Source: Sinobacterium caligoides
GTDB lineage: Bacteria; Pseudomonadota; Gammaproteobacteria; Pseudomonadales; Sinobacteriaceae
DNA: 64,000 nucleotides
Assembly: GCF_003752585.1 (NCBI RefSeq)
Contig: NZ_RKHR01000005.1
Coordinates: 282,947-346,946, forward strand
Reading direction: 5' to 3'
Positions 37,536 through 47,180 of the stretch are shown here, piece by piece (the first letter of the stretch is position 1; the number at the start of each line of letters is the position of its first letter). Both the position numbers and the translations under genes were made by a program. The notes below the pieces were generated by a model that was not told the DNA's origin, did no database searches, and saw only the letters and a program-made list of their open reading frames with translations.

Positions 37536-40500
37536 ATGACAAACCAAAACGACAAAGGCTTGGCGCTTGCCTTCTGGCTTCCAGAGGGTGCGGATAGTGC
37601 ACTGGCCCCTGAACTCAGCATCATCCGCAAAGACGGTGACGTGATTATTTCAGGTAAGATCAGTGACGACTACCTATTCCCCAGCTTGATCAATAGTTTC
37701 GAAAAAGATCGAGGACAGACCGCAACAACACCAAAACTCGACATCTCCAGCGCGCTAGCGCCGATGCTCGAAAAAATCAATAGCAGCATCGAAGGTGTTG
37801 CTGACCTGGGCGATTTTAACTCGTTTTATTCCGGTTTTAAATCATGCCTTCCCGACCTCAATACAAGTTCATCAACGATTAACTTTGAAGATGTAGAATT
37901 TTCCTTTCGCATGGGCAAACAAACGTCTGCTGTCTTTGCCGTAGAAACCCAGCATTTATCAATTCAAGTTTATTTTAAAAAATATATCCCATCAGGCGCC
38001 ACTAAAAGTAGCACGAAAATACTACTACTCGCCAAACCCGTTGATGGCATTAACCTTCGAGACATCGTTCCGCTCGTTGAAACCAACAACCTGCCCGACT
38101 TTTCAATAGATGCTTGTTTTGTTTGTGCAAGCACGCCCCTTACCGCGATAGAAATAGCGGAGTTATTCGCGTTAAAACCCGGCAACGACCAAACTCAGCC
38201 ATTATTAGCCAATCTGGCAGACGGGCCACTGATCAGCACTTTCCCTAATGAACAATTGAGTTCAGGGGTGTCAATACTGGCCAATATCACCCTATCAGAT
38301 AAACTCTTGCCGATTTACATCCCGCTCAACAACGATGCCTTTAAAGACGATAAGAAAGCTCAGGCTGCTAGCGAGGACAACACTGAAACACCAGAAGCGA
38401 AAAAAGCAGAAGCAGAAGCAGAAGCAGAAGCAGAAGCAGAAGCAGAAAAAAACAATCAGAATAACGCTACTGATAGCCAGGTAGAGCAAACCAGTAATAG
38501 CGGGAAAGTAAAGGGTAAAAGTCTAGGCCCCATTGCTTTAGAAGGATTAAACATCGGTTATAGCGATGGCCTCGTCAACCTGCATATGGATGGTAGTTTA
38601 AAGTTAGCCAGCTTTCAGTTGATCCTGCAACAACTGGTACTGAACCTCGATGTCAAACAGGTGATGGAGGGTAATATTAGGCAGGCACTCAGCTTTGACT
38701 TGGCCGGCCTAGAGTTTTATTTAAAAACAGCCAGCTTTTCATTGATGGGTGGGATGCTTCGTGAAAAAAATCCGGAAACCCAGCGTGATGAGTACTCTGG
38801 CCAGCTTGCCTTAACAACAAAAACGCTCTCCCTGAATGCTTTGGCTTTATATTCTGAACTCAGCGATGGCCAGAAGTCTCTATTTGCCTATCTTGCCGTT
38901 AATTATCCAATAGGCGGAGTCCCGGCCTTTTTTGTCGAAGGGATGGCCCTCGGCTTTGGCTATAACCGTGGCATTAAGCTACCCGCACTCGATCAAATAC
39001 AAAATTTCCCACTCGTCTCTGTACTAAAAGACGGTACAAGTGTCGGAAAGACATTGGATGCTGATGAATTAGAAAAGCTCAAAACCCAATCAACAGCTTT
39101 AAGCGCCTACCTACCTGCGACCGCCGGCCAGAACATGATTGCCGCCGGCATCAAGTTCAACTCCTTTAAATTAGTCGACTCCGTCGCGGTGCTGATGGTC
39201 GAATTTGGCCAGCAGCTCGCCATACACTTGGTCGGCACCTCCAATATGCGACTGCCAGCAATTAAGGCCAATAAAAACCCCATCGCCAATATCGAGATGA
39301 ACTACAGCGTCTCCTTCGAGCCCGATCGCGGCTGTTTAAGGCTGGAGTCCGTGCTGACCGATAACAGCTATGTGTTATCGAAAGACTGTAAGCTAACCGG
39401 TGGTTTTGCCTATTACTCCTGGTTTAAAGGCGAGCACGCCGGGGATTTTGTTGTTTCCATCGGTGGTTACCATCCCGATTATCAAAAGCCAGACCACTAC
39501 CCTGATGTCCCTAGATTAGGCTTTCGCTGGCAAGTCAGCTCTGAACTATCGATGAAGGGCGGAATGTATGCCGCTTTAACACCGGCAATGATCATGGCCG
39601 GCGGTAATTTATCGGCTAGCTTCGATGCGGGCTGTGTATCAGCCTGGTTTGATACCAGCCTCGACTTTTTAATGACGTGGGAGCCCTTCCACTATGATGC
39701 CAAATTCCACATCAACCTGGGTGCAGAGATTGAAATTAGCTTTGGCTTCTTAGGTAGTAGAACGATCGGCGCAGAACTCGGTGCCGACCTGCACATATGG
39801 GGGCCTGAATTCGCAGGTGAGGCAGATATTAGCCTGTCCATATTCTCATTTAGCATCGAGTTTGGTAGTGATAGCGGCAAGACATCCACCATTAGCTGGA
39901 GCAGCTTCAAAGATAACTACATCCCAGTTTCTGCTGAGACAACGTTTGCTGAATTCAACATCACCGGTGGTCAGAGCAAAACAGTTAATGATGATGAGGG
40001 GGAATGGTTAGTCATTGACCCGGACGAGGCCACCATCGAGATCAATAGCCCGATCCCATTATATTCAATTAGCACAATTGAAAATAACAGTGAAAGCAGT
40101 CATCGCAAAGGTGAGACATTTTATCTCGGCCCAGTCGATGACAATCCTATGGTCAATAACTGGAGCATGGAGATTGAATGTAAGAACGAACAATCCATCG
40201 AGTTCACAATCGCTGACAGCCTAGATAAAAACTTTCCAAGCGCCACTTGGGGTAAAGCACAGGACCAGGACGAACTAATCAGTACCAACTCACTGACGAA
40301 ACTAATGACCGGTGTGCGGCTTGTTGCAGCAACGAAACACAAACCAACGGTAACCGAAGCACTGGATGCCGATGACTTTAGTTATTCCGATGTTGACGAG
40401 GAGGATGCTGGCTGGCAGTGGGCAGAAGCGCTTGCCTGCCAGCCTAAAGAGAGAACAGAAGAAGATATTATTGAGGCTTTAACAAGTACCAATAATACCG

Positions 40501-40619
40501 TTCAACGACAAACTATTGCAGATTTCTTCGATCATGACACTGACATCGATTTAACCCTTTTACTGAACAAAGGGGTAGACGAAACATTTATTGGCTTACC
40601 AAAGGTGTATAGCGCTTAA
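37536..40619 (+). CDS. DUF6603-type large protein
   Basis: This 1027-residue protein without a signal peptide has a C-terminal half dominated by long runs of alternating strands. It includes AELGADLHIWGPEFAGEADI and SIFSFSIEFG (about residues 746-778), which match DUF6603 as I recall it: a glycine-rich sheet ending in a W-G-P-x-F-x-G motif. Residues 291-304 form an (Ala-Glu)7 tract inside a charged linker. The N-terminal third looks like a separate alpha/beta domain. The role of DUF6603 proteins is unknown. The predicted elongated beta structure would suit a structural or fibre component. TGGAGACA precedes the ATG. Confidence 0.82.
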   Translation: MTNQNDKGLALAFWLPEGADSALAPELSIIRKDGDVIISGKISDDYLFPSLINSFEKDRGQTATTPKLDISSALAPMLEKINSSIEGVADLGDFNSFYSGFKSCLPDLNTSSSTINFEDVEFSFRMGKQTSAVFAVETQHLSIQVYFKKYIPSGATKSSTKILLLAKPVDGINLRDIVPLVETNNLPDFSIDACFVCASTPLTAIEIAELFALKPGNDQTQPLLANLADGPLISTFPNEQLSSGVSILANITLSDKLLPIYIPLNNDAFKDDKKAQAASEDNTETPEAKKAEAEAEAEAEAEAEKNNQNNATDSQVEQTSNSGKVKGKSLGPIALEGLNIGYSDGLVNLHMDGSLKLASFQLILQQLVLNLDVKQVMEGNIRQALSFDLAGLEFYLKTASFSLMGGMLREKNPETQRDEYSGQLALTTKTLSLNALALYSELSDGQKSLFAYLAVNYPIGGVPAFFVEGMALGFGYNRGIKLPALDQIQNFPLVSVLKDGTSVGKTLDADELEKLKTQSTALSAYLPATAGQNMIAAGIKFNSFKLVDSVAVLMVEFGQQLAIHLVGTSNMRLPAIKANKNPIANIEMNYSVSFEPDRGCLRLESVLTDNSYVLSKDCKLTGGFAYYSWFKGEHAGDFVVSIGGYHPDYQKPDHYPDVPRLGFRWQVSSELSMKGGMYAALTPAMIMAGGNLSASFDAGCVSAWFDTSLDFLMTWEPFHYDAKFHINLGAEIEISFGFLGSRTIGAELGADLHIWGPEFAGEADISLSIFSFSIEFGSDSGKTSTISWSSFKDNYIPVSAETTFAEFNITGGQSKTVNDDEGEWLVIDPDEATIEINSPIPLYSISTIENNSESSHRKGETFYLGPVDDNPMVNNWSMEIECKNEQSIEFTIADSLDKNFPSATWGKAQDQDELISTNSLTKLMTGVRLVAATKHKPTVTEALDADDFSYSDVDEEDAGWQWAEALACQPKERTEEDIIEALTSTNNTVQRQTIADFFDHDTDIDLTLLLNKGVDETFIGLPKVYSA
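38406..38447 (+). repeat. Coding hexamer repeat, 7 copies
   Basis: Seven perfect GCAGAA units encode (Ala-Glu)7 in the DUF6603 protein. The period preserves the frame. It is the second slippage-prone coding tract in the operon. Confidence 0.97.
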
Positions 40620-40696
40620 ACATAACGTCTTTGCCACTCACCCACTTTAGCCTTAACAGCCTGTTTCCGGCTAAGGCTAATGCTTAGGACCCTATT

Positions 40697-43117
40697 ATGA
40701 CAGACGACCAGCTACAGTTTATTGACTACAGAAAACCTAAGTTAGAGGCCGGTGATTACCGCTTTACAGTGACCCATCAATACGGTGATCCGGCGAGTAA
40801 TTCACCAACCGAAAAAAAAGAAAGTAAAATCAATATACGCGCGACGGGCACAAGGGTCGATATTGCACAAGACGACATTTTTGCGCAGTTCCCGCACCCT
40901 GGCGATATTGGCGACTTCACCACGATCATGCCGCATATCTCCTTTAAAAAGGGCACTTTGCCCTGGTTAAGGTCAGCCTACCTTAACAAGGGTGATAACA
41001 CTGATAACACCGCTGATAACGAACCTTGGCTGTATTTAATGGGCGTCAACCAACTTGACATTGACAATGGTAGAGCCACTTTTAACGACAACTGTTTATT
41101 AACAGCACTTGATAATGGTGCTTACTTCCCAAAAGCACAAAAACAACAGCTAGTTGACGACCTCTCTGTTACACAGCAGAGCGTTAAAACCGTTGATATT
41201 AAAAAATCGCTTTTTAGAAAGCTATTTTGTCGTGACGACAAAGACATTAGTTCAAACAAGGATCAAATAGAGTACTTAGCCCACATCAGGCGACGATGGC
41301 AACCACAAGCCACTGACACCCTAGGCGACCCCATCAATATTGACGTTGAAAAAGGCATCATCGACACGCTCAACGCCTCAGTCTTTAAGTTAGGCACAAG
41401 TAATATCCACGATACATTCAATCTACCTAAAACAGCAGAAAATGTCGTTGTTATTGTCGAGAGTGTGAGCTGGCTAATCAGCGACCCCGATAACGGTGAT
41501 ATCTTAATCGATACAATAAAACCGATAGATGGCAGCTCGAAAAAAGCAACACTACAAGTATGCACACTAAAGCGTGAACTTTCCGTATTAGTATCAAACC
41601 GGTTAGGGCAAGCCGATCATCTAACCTACCCCGAAGGCACCAAGAATCATGCTTTAGTCGTATCATTAGAGCAGTATTTAAAAAAAGACACCATCAATGA
41701 AATCAACGAATTAGACGACGATGCAATGCTGCGCTTTATCGTGCTCACTGCCTGGTCCTATACCTGCACGCCATCACAAGTTAACTTTCAAGATCGCACA
41801 AGCAAACTTGACGTTGATTCTTTTAGGCTTACTGAGGAGAAACGTGAGCAAGCACAACTAACGGGCAGCACGGCGCTGTACCAGCGTTTATGTTCGGGAT
41901 ATGTCGCACTGCCACATCAGCTACGCCAAGGAGCGCAGTCTGCCTCATGGTATCGTGGCCCGTTTTCACCCACGATGAAGGGTGGGAATAGTGGCGATTT
42001 AACACCTGCTGAGCGGGGTAAAATTCTTCAACCAAAGGATGAAGATGATAGCAATCAGGTAGATGAATATACTTTTGAAACTTCAGATGCTGACAGACTG
42101 CTATGTATTGATGAAGACAGCGGCCTTTTTGATGTCAATTATTCGTCAGCTTACGAGCTCGGCCGATTACTTTCCTTTAAAAATAGTGAGTACACCCAGC
42201 TGCTATCACAATTTAAATCAGCTAAAGCGCGCTATGTAAAATTAAGCAAAGATGACGCGTCAAGAAAATCCATCGCGGAAGAAAATGGTATCTACATCGA
42301 TACGCTACCCTATGCGAAGCTCAATACTGAAAAGCTCGACGCACAAGAGAAAGAAGTTGGTGATTGGCTGATTTCACTAGCCGAGTTGAATAACATCCCA
42401 ACCTGGTGCTTAATTGCCGACCCCGAGCTGCTGCCTACCGCGAGTGTTCGAACCTTTAGTATTGATAGTAAGTGGATCCAAAGCTTATGGCTAGGGGCCC
42501 TATCATTAAACGGACGACCTGAACTCACTTACGAGTTATTCGACTATTTCTACAAGAAATTAAAAAGCGCTATTCCAACACACGGCGCCTTACTACGTTC
42601 GGATGTGGTCTGGGCCTATCCAGAGCTAGTCGCGGAGTTCAGGTTATTAGCTGACCTATCTTCACCTTATAAAATTCCAGAGAAGACGCCAGCCATCGAA
42701 ATCATAGCAGAGCATAACCTAGCGCCGGATACGCAGTTATTCCTGACAAAAGAGCCCTTCAACTACCTTTCACTATCACTACCAATTGAGAGTTTGCATT
42801 ACGGCATCAGCAAACGGAGTGATTCAGACTCCTACTATAAAATCCTCAATTTTAAAGGCCACTCGATAAAAGTGGCTGCCGATGGTGATGACGATGAGAA
42901 AACGAAGGTGCCGCTATTTGACACTGACCTAGGGATTATTCAAGTAAAAGAGTTAGCTGATAATATTTTAAATAAAATCAAAAAAAGCACAAACATGACC
43001 GAAGAAAGTGAACAGAAGTTTGTCAACAACCTAACGCAGATTAAGTCAGCACGATTAGGCCGTTTCATGCTCAAAGGTGAACCTAAAGTCGAATTTGTAG
43101 TAACCGATAAGGATTAA
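40697..43117 (+). CDS. 806-residue protein with conserved PHV/LPW and WYRGP blocks, operon gene 4
   Basis: This 806-residue protein has no signal peptide. Conserved-looking blocks are GDYRFTVTHQY (residues ~14-24), FPHPGDIGDFTTIMPHISF then TLPWLRSAY (~66-97) and PWLYLMGVNQLD. Later come a strand-rich segment ending HALVVSLEQYL and then VALPHQLRQGAQSASWYRGP (~400-422). I recall similar blocks in unannotated proteins of other bacteria that occur beside DUF6603 genes, but I cannot name a domain. A DNTDNT stretch appears again (residues ~97-107). The stop codon lies two bases before the next start, so the two products are probably made in fixed ratio. Confidence 0.82.
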   Translation: MTDDQLQFIDYRKPKLEAGDYRFTVTHQYGDPASNSPTEKKESKINIRATGTRVDIAQDDIFAQFPHPGDIGDFTTIMPHISFKKGTLPWLRSAYLNKGDNTDNTADNEPWLYLMGVNQLDIDNGRATFNDNCLLTALDNGAYFPKAQKQQLVDDLSVTQQSVKTVDIKKSLFRKLFCRDDKDISSNKDQIEYLAHIRRRWQPQATDTLGDPINIDVEKGIIDTLNASVFKLGTSNIHDTFNLPKTAENVVVIVESVSWLISDPDNGDILIDTIKPIDGSSKKATLQVCTLKRELSVLVSNRLGQADHLTYPEGTKNHALVVSLEQYLKKDTINEINELDDDAMLRFIVLTAWSYTCTPSQVNFQDRTSKLDVDSFRLTEEKREQAQLTGSTALYQRLCSGYVALPHQLRQGAQSASWYRGPFSPTMKGGNSGDLTPAERGKILQPKDEDDSNQVDEYTFETSDADRLLCIDEDSGLFDVNYSSAYELGRLLSFKNSEYTQLLSQFKSAKARYVKLSKDDASRKSIAEENGIYIDTLPYAKLNTEKLDAQEKEVGDWLISLAELNNIPTWCLIADPELLPTASVRTFSIDSKWIQSLWLGALSLNGRPELTYELFDYFYKKLKSAIPTHGALLRSDVVWAYPELVAEFRLLADLSSPYKIPEKTPAIEIIAEHNLAPDTQLFLTKEPFNYLSLSLPIESLHYGISKRSDSDSYYKILNFKGHSIKVAADGDDDEKTKVPLFDTDLGIIQVKELADNILNKIKKSTNMTEESEQKFVNNLTQIKSARLGRFMLKGEPKVEFVVTDKD

Positions 43118-43119
43118 AA

Positions 43120-46100
43120 ATGAATATTTTATGCGTGCCTATAAAAGTCGATGCTCTAGTGGCAGATAGCACTATTCAAGCAGTAACGACTAAGGACCAA
43201 TACACCCGGCTGCCTTATGTCGACGAGAACAACACAACAATAAACACTCAAACAGCGAACCTGTCATCTTCAATAACGGTAAAGCCCTTTGACAATTATT
43301 ACAATTTAGAACCGGGCATTCATTTGCACTGGAAATTACCTGACATGCTGTTACATGGCAAGAGAGAAGGTAACCAGCTAAGCATGCCATCGGTACCCAA
43401 TCGCTGGTTAGTGATACGTAAGCATAAAAGTGATCCTGATAAAGGAAAGCAATGGGTTGTTGAAAGCGACTACTTACATCCCGTTGGCAGTAAGCCTAAT
43501 CGAGCTATTTGCATACCAAACACCATAGCGAAAAGTGAGAGCACCACCCTCCCGCCCTATCGCTATCTTGGCCGCCAGGTTACACTCGAGGAATGGAACG
43601 AAGAAGCCAAAACAGGGCATGATTATCTACCATCGCTGAATGGTTTAGGCTGGGGAAACCCCTATTTCTCTGCCCTTTATACAGACTGTTATAGTGTCTT
43701 TGGCGCCTATGATGACGAACTATCAGGGAGAGAAACCAAAAACTACAACTATGAGGTGTATGGCTGGTATGCCGATAAAAGCGATGACTATGTCTATAAT
43801 ATATTAAATAAAGACGGCGCAGATATTGCTAAAAATGCTGCGGAATTAAGCGATCTAATCAACAGTACCGATGGCCTTACAAAGCAAACAGGCATGCTGT
43901 GCTATGGAAAGGTCTGCTTTTCTACAATGGAGGCTCATTACCAGGAAGACGGCATAGACCTGTCTAAAACAAGCATCACATTAGCAAAAAGCCCCTATGA
44001 GGCTGCAGCAGCATTTATTGCCAATGAATTCAACGACAGTGAAGGTGTCGATGGTAGTAAGCTACAACTCGAAAATCAAATACAGTCCCTGTTATTTAAC
44101 GATGACACCTCAGGGAAAAATATAGATTTTGTCGATCATTTAAAACAAGCTCGACATAAAAATGAATTTACGCCTGTTACTTCAGGAAAACTCTATGAGT
44201 ACGTCGATGAGTCGGGTCTATTTGATGATTCCACGCTAACGATAGATGAGAAAAACAACATAAAAGCAGTGTTCTCAACCTTCAAAAAGAAACAGCAGAG
44301 TAGCTTAAACCGCTTAAACACACTCAAAGAGCAGCTGAATACCATTCAGCTGAGCTGCCGGCACTACACGCGTTTACTCTACAATGATTGGAGTAAATAC
44401 ATGTTACGCTTGCATCCAGGCGAATACGCAGCTCTGAGCGATGTTGACCCCCAGATCGTACGATTACTTATTGAACGAAATACGTTACCACAACTTGAAG
44501 CCTATCAAGATAGAGCCAATCAGTTAGAAGAAGAGGTGAATACACTAGAGGCTAGTATCAAACAGGTGTATACCGACTCAATGTCTAGTGTAGACAGCAA
44601 CAAAAAAACATGTGATCAATTAGGTGTCGTCAAAAACCCGCTTTTGCTGGTCCCAGGTTCACGATATTGGCAGCCTAGCAACCCATCGCTCCTTATTGCT
44701 GGAGACGTCGCCAAGCAAACAACTGATGTTCCACTCTATGCTGACGATGAAAAACTGAAATGCCAGTTGGTTAATACCGGTAGCGATACATTAAAATCTT
44801 GGTTAGTCAAAGCTGATAATACAGCCGCACTTTACTCCGAAGGACTCGCTGTTAATACATGGGGGAAACAGCCTTGGTCGCCTTTAATGATCGAGTGGAA
44901 AGTCAATGTTTACCCTGACAGCCGTACGTTCAGTAGTGGCAAAGTAGGCGAAAGCAACTATGACGAAGAGTTTATCTCGTCCAACTACCGTATTCCACTC
45001 AACGACGGAGAATATGGGCTACCAAGCGCCGGAATTGACCTTATGCTGAACAACCTCAGCGAAGCCGTCACACCTCAGAAAGAATCTACAACGGTAAAAG
45101 GCCGATCACTGCTCACCTTTTCAGGTAAGTCACCTATCGAGAAAAAAATTCACAAATACCTAAGTAGCCAATCAAAAAGCAGTGACAACACTGTTTTCAA
45201 TAACATTAAACGTTTAATCACTAAGTTCGAAGAAAGTCACTGCATGATGCCAGTTTTAGAAGGCTTCCATGAAAAGCTCTTGATGTATTCCAACGATACG
45301 ATGTTAGTCGCAGATGACCCCTCTAAATTTTCTCCCTCACTTGGATTTGAAGATAACATTACTGACAGGGTAAGAGAGCAGCTAAATAATAAGAACTTCA
45401 AATTACCATACCCAGACGACCACTTCTTACCTATAAAAAGTGGTTCAACCAAAGTAAATGTAGTGGAAGTCATCGACACATTCGGACGGTTTAAAGCACT
45501 CGACTGCGGCCTTATCAATCGTCCAGAAACCAGCACTCGTAACAACGAGCTATATACCCCTCCTCGCCTAGTACAACCAAGTAGGCTGATGTTTCGCTGG
45601 AAAAATGTTAACGCCAGTGATGATTCGATGAGCTCACCTATTTGCGGCTGGCTATGTTACAACCATTTTGACGATAGCCTAGTGATCTATAGCGCTGACG
45701 GTACACATTATGGCGCCATCAACCCTGATGGTCTTTGGGTCGACCGCTATGGTGCTCAGACACGACTAACTAACCCTAAAAGTGTCGATCTCAATAAATT
45801 TGTAACAAAAGCATTAAGCTTTCATAACAAAAACCGCATTGAAAAAAATCTGATTATTCGACAAAGCAGTCAAAAGGTATGGGATGAGCTGGTGAAATCT
45901 GGCATCTTACACCCCTACGGTGACGAGACAAAAGCCTATTTAAAGCCAGTACAAAAACAAGACTGGCCGACAGACCTTGAAAAGAACTTCGAAGATGGGC
46001 AACAACTGATTGAGGCATCTTCAACTACGGTCAACTATCTCCCTCAGTTTAAAAAGGCGATTTTACGGTCTCAAGATAACATTGAGCCCCTACAAACTCA

Positions 46101-47118
46101 GCTGTCTTCTTCGGGCATGCCATACAAGCCGTTAGCAATTGTCAAAGCAAGCATTAACCTTCAGCTTTTGGGTGAGTCTGAAGTTAACAAGAGTTTCGAT
46201 GCGATAAATTATGATTTGAAAAACAACCAGAGAAATAACCGCGGCTTTACCAAGGTTAAATTCCCCGTAAAACTAGGTGAGTACAACAACTTAGACGATG
46301 GTTTAGTGGCTTATTGGCCAGAGCAAGATAATGCCGCCCTTTCACAGCGCGGCTACTTCCCACAGTCTGATATGTCTGACGCTGGTAATTACATTGATGG
46401 CGCAAGTTTTAACACTGCAGAGAACTCGGACGATCATTCTATCAATGATTACATTGACAATACGAAGTCTCAAGGTGTCGACAATTTACAGCTAAGCATT
46501 GAAAAGCGGGCAACCTCACTTTTGCTATTAATGGACCCTCAGTGCGCCGTCCATGCAACCTCCGGCATACTGCCCAAAAAACGCCTGCTGATTGACCCTA
46601 CGGTTTATAAAGATGTATTAGAAAAAATGCAACCAGACTACTTTGCTGCCCCAATATTGACACCAAAGAATGACTTATCAATTCCTCTACCACTTGAGAA
46701 GGGTTGGTGTTGGCAGCAAATCAAGTCACGCCCTGTCAACAAGGGGGGGGATGATAAAGAGACTTACATCGAAAGCACTTTAAGCCTGAAAGTCGCAGAT
46801 AAAAGCCGCTTCATTAACTATTTCGACGCCTCACAGGATGCAGAAACAATCACTGAAGAGGTCTTATCAGCCAGAGAGTCTGACTGGAATAAGTTAATAG
46901 CATCAAGTTACTTAAAGCCAAAAACAGACAATCAAGATCATGCTTATTACCATCAAGGCGAGCTTAAAGAGAACGATTATACTTGCTCAATTGAAGAGGT
47001 CTCGAAATGCCTGCAAGCCTCATTCCTACCGGAAATAATGCCTGCTCAGGGCTTGCCTGCGCTAGATAACAAGGTTCAGATCATCGAGGGTTGGTTAAAA
47101 CCAATTCACTTAGCTTAA
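43120..47118 (+). CDS. 1332-residue protein with HLHW-LPD and VPNRWLV blocks, operon gene 5
   Basis: This is the largest protein of the operon and lacks a signal peptide. The N-terminus contains LEPGIHLHWKLPDMLLHG (residues ~63-80) and VPNRWLVIRKHKSD, blocks that look strongly conserved and metal-binding-like (His-x-His-Trp). A predicted coiled coil covers about residues 375-490 (SLNRLNTLKEQLNTIQ, then LEEEVNTLEASIKQV). The C-terminal half is mixed alpha/beta with FRWKNVNASDDSMSSPICGW. The coiled coil suggests oligomerisation. AAGGAT precedes the start and the gap to the previous gene is two bases. The function is unknown. Confidence 0.82.
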   Translation: MNILCVPIKVDALVADSTIQAVTTKDQYTRLPYVDENNTTINTQTANLSSSITVKPFDNYYNLEPGIHLHWKLPDMLLHGKREGNQLSMPSVPNRWLVIRKHKSDPDKGKQWVVESDYLHPVGSKPNRAICIPNTIAKSESTTLPPYRYLGRQVTLEEWNEEAKTGHDYLPSLNGLGWGNPYFSALYTDCYSVFGAYDDELSGRETKNYNYEVYGWYADKSDDYVYNILNKDGADIAKNAAELSDLINSTDGLTKQTGMLCYGKVCFSTMEAHYQEDGIDLSKTSITLAKSPYEAAAAFIANEFNDSEGVDGSKLQLENQIQSLLFNDDTSGKNIDFVDHLKQARHKNEFTPVTSGKLYEYVDESGLFDDSTLTIDEKNNIKAVFSTFKKKQQSSLNRLNTLKEQLNTIQLSCRHYTRLLYNDWSKYMLRLHPGEYAALSDVDPQIVRLLIERNTLPQLEAYQDRANQLEEEVNTLEASIKQVYTDSMSSVDSNKKTCDQLGVVKNPLLLVPGSRYWQPSNPSLLIAGDVAKQTTDVPLYADDEKLKCQLVNTGSDTLKSWLVKADNTAALYSEGLAVNTWGKQPWSPLMIEWKVNVYPDSRTFSSGKVGESNYDEEFISSNYRIPLNDGEYGLPSAGIDLMLNNLSEAVTPQKESTTVKGRSLLTFSGKSPIEKKIHKYLSSQSKSSDNTVFNNIKRLITKFEESHCMMPVLEGFHEKLLMYSNDTMLVADDPSKFSPSLGFEDNITDRVREQLNNKNFKLPYPDDHFLPIKSGSTKVNVVEVIDTFGRFKALDCGLINRPETSTRNNELYTPPRLVQPSRLMFRWKNVNASDDSMSSPICGWLCYNHFDDSLVIYSADGTHYGAINPDGLWVDRYGAQTRLTNPKSVDLNKFVTKALSFHNKNRIEKNLIIRQSSQKVWDELVKSGILHPYGDETKAYLKPVQKQDWPTDLEKNFEDGQQLIEASSTTVNYLPQFKKAILRSQDNIEPLQTQLSSSGMPYKPLAIVKASINLQLLGESEVNKSFDAINYDLKNNQRNNRGFTKVKFPVKLGEYNNLDDGLVAYWPEQDNAALSQRGYFPQSDMSDAGNYIDGASFNTAENSDDHSINDYIDNTKSQGVDNLQLSIEKRATSLLLLMDPQCAVHATSGILPKKRLLIDPTVYKDVLEKMQPDYFAAPILTPKNDLSIPLPLEKGWCWQQIKSRPVNKGGDDKETYIESTLSLKVADKSRFINYFDASQDAETITEEVLSARESDWNKLIASSYLKPKTDNQDHAYYHQGELKENDYTCSIEEVSKCLQASFLPEIMPAQGLPALDNKVQIIEGWLKPIHLA

Positions 47119-47180
47119 CAAATCCTTTCAAGCGTTAAGGCGCTACAACTTTATACGCGATATGCGTAGGAGATAATAGA

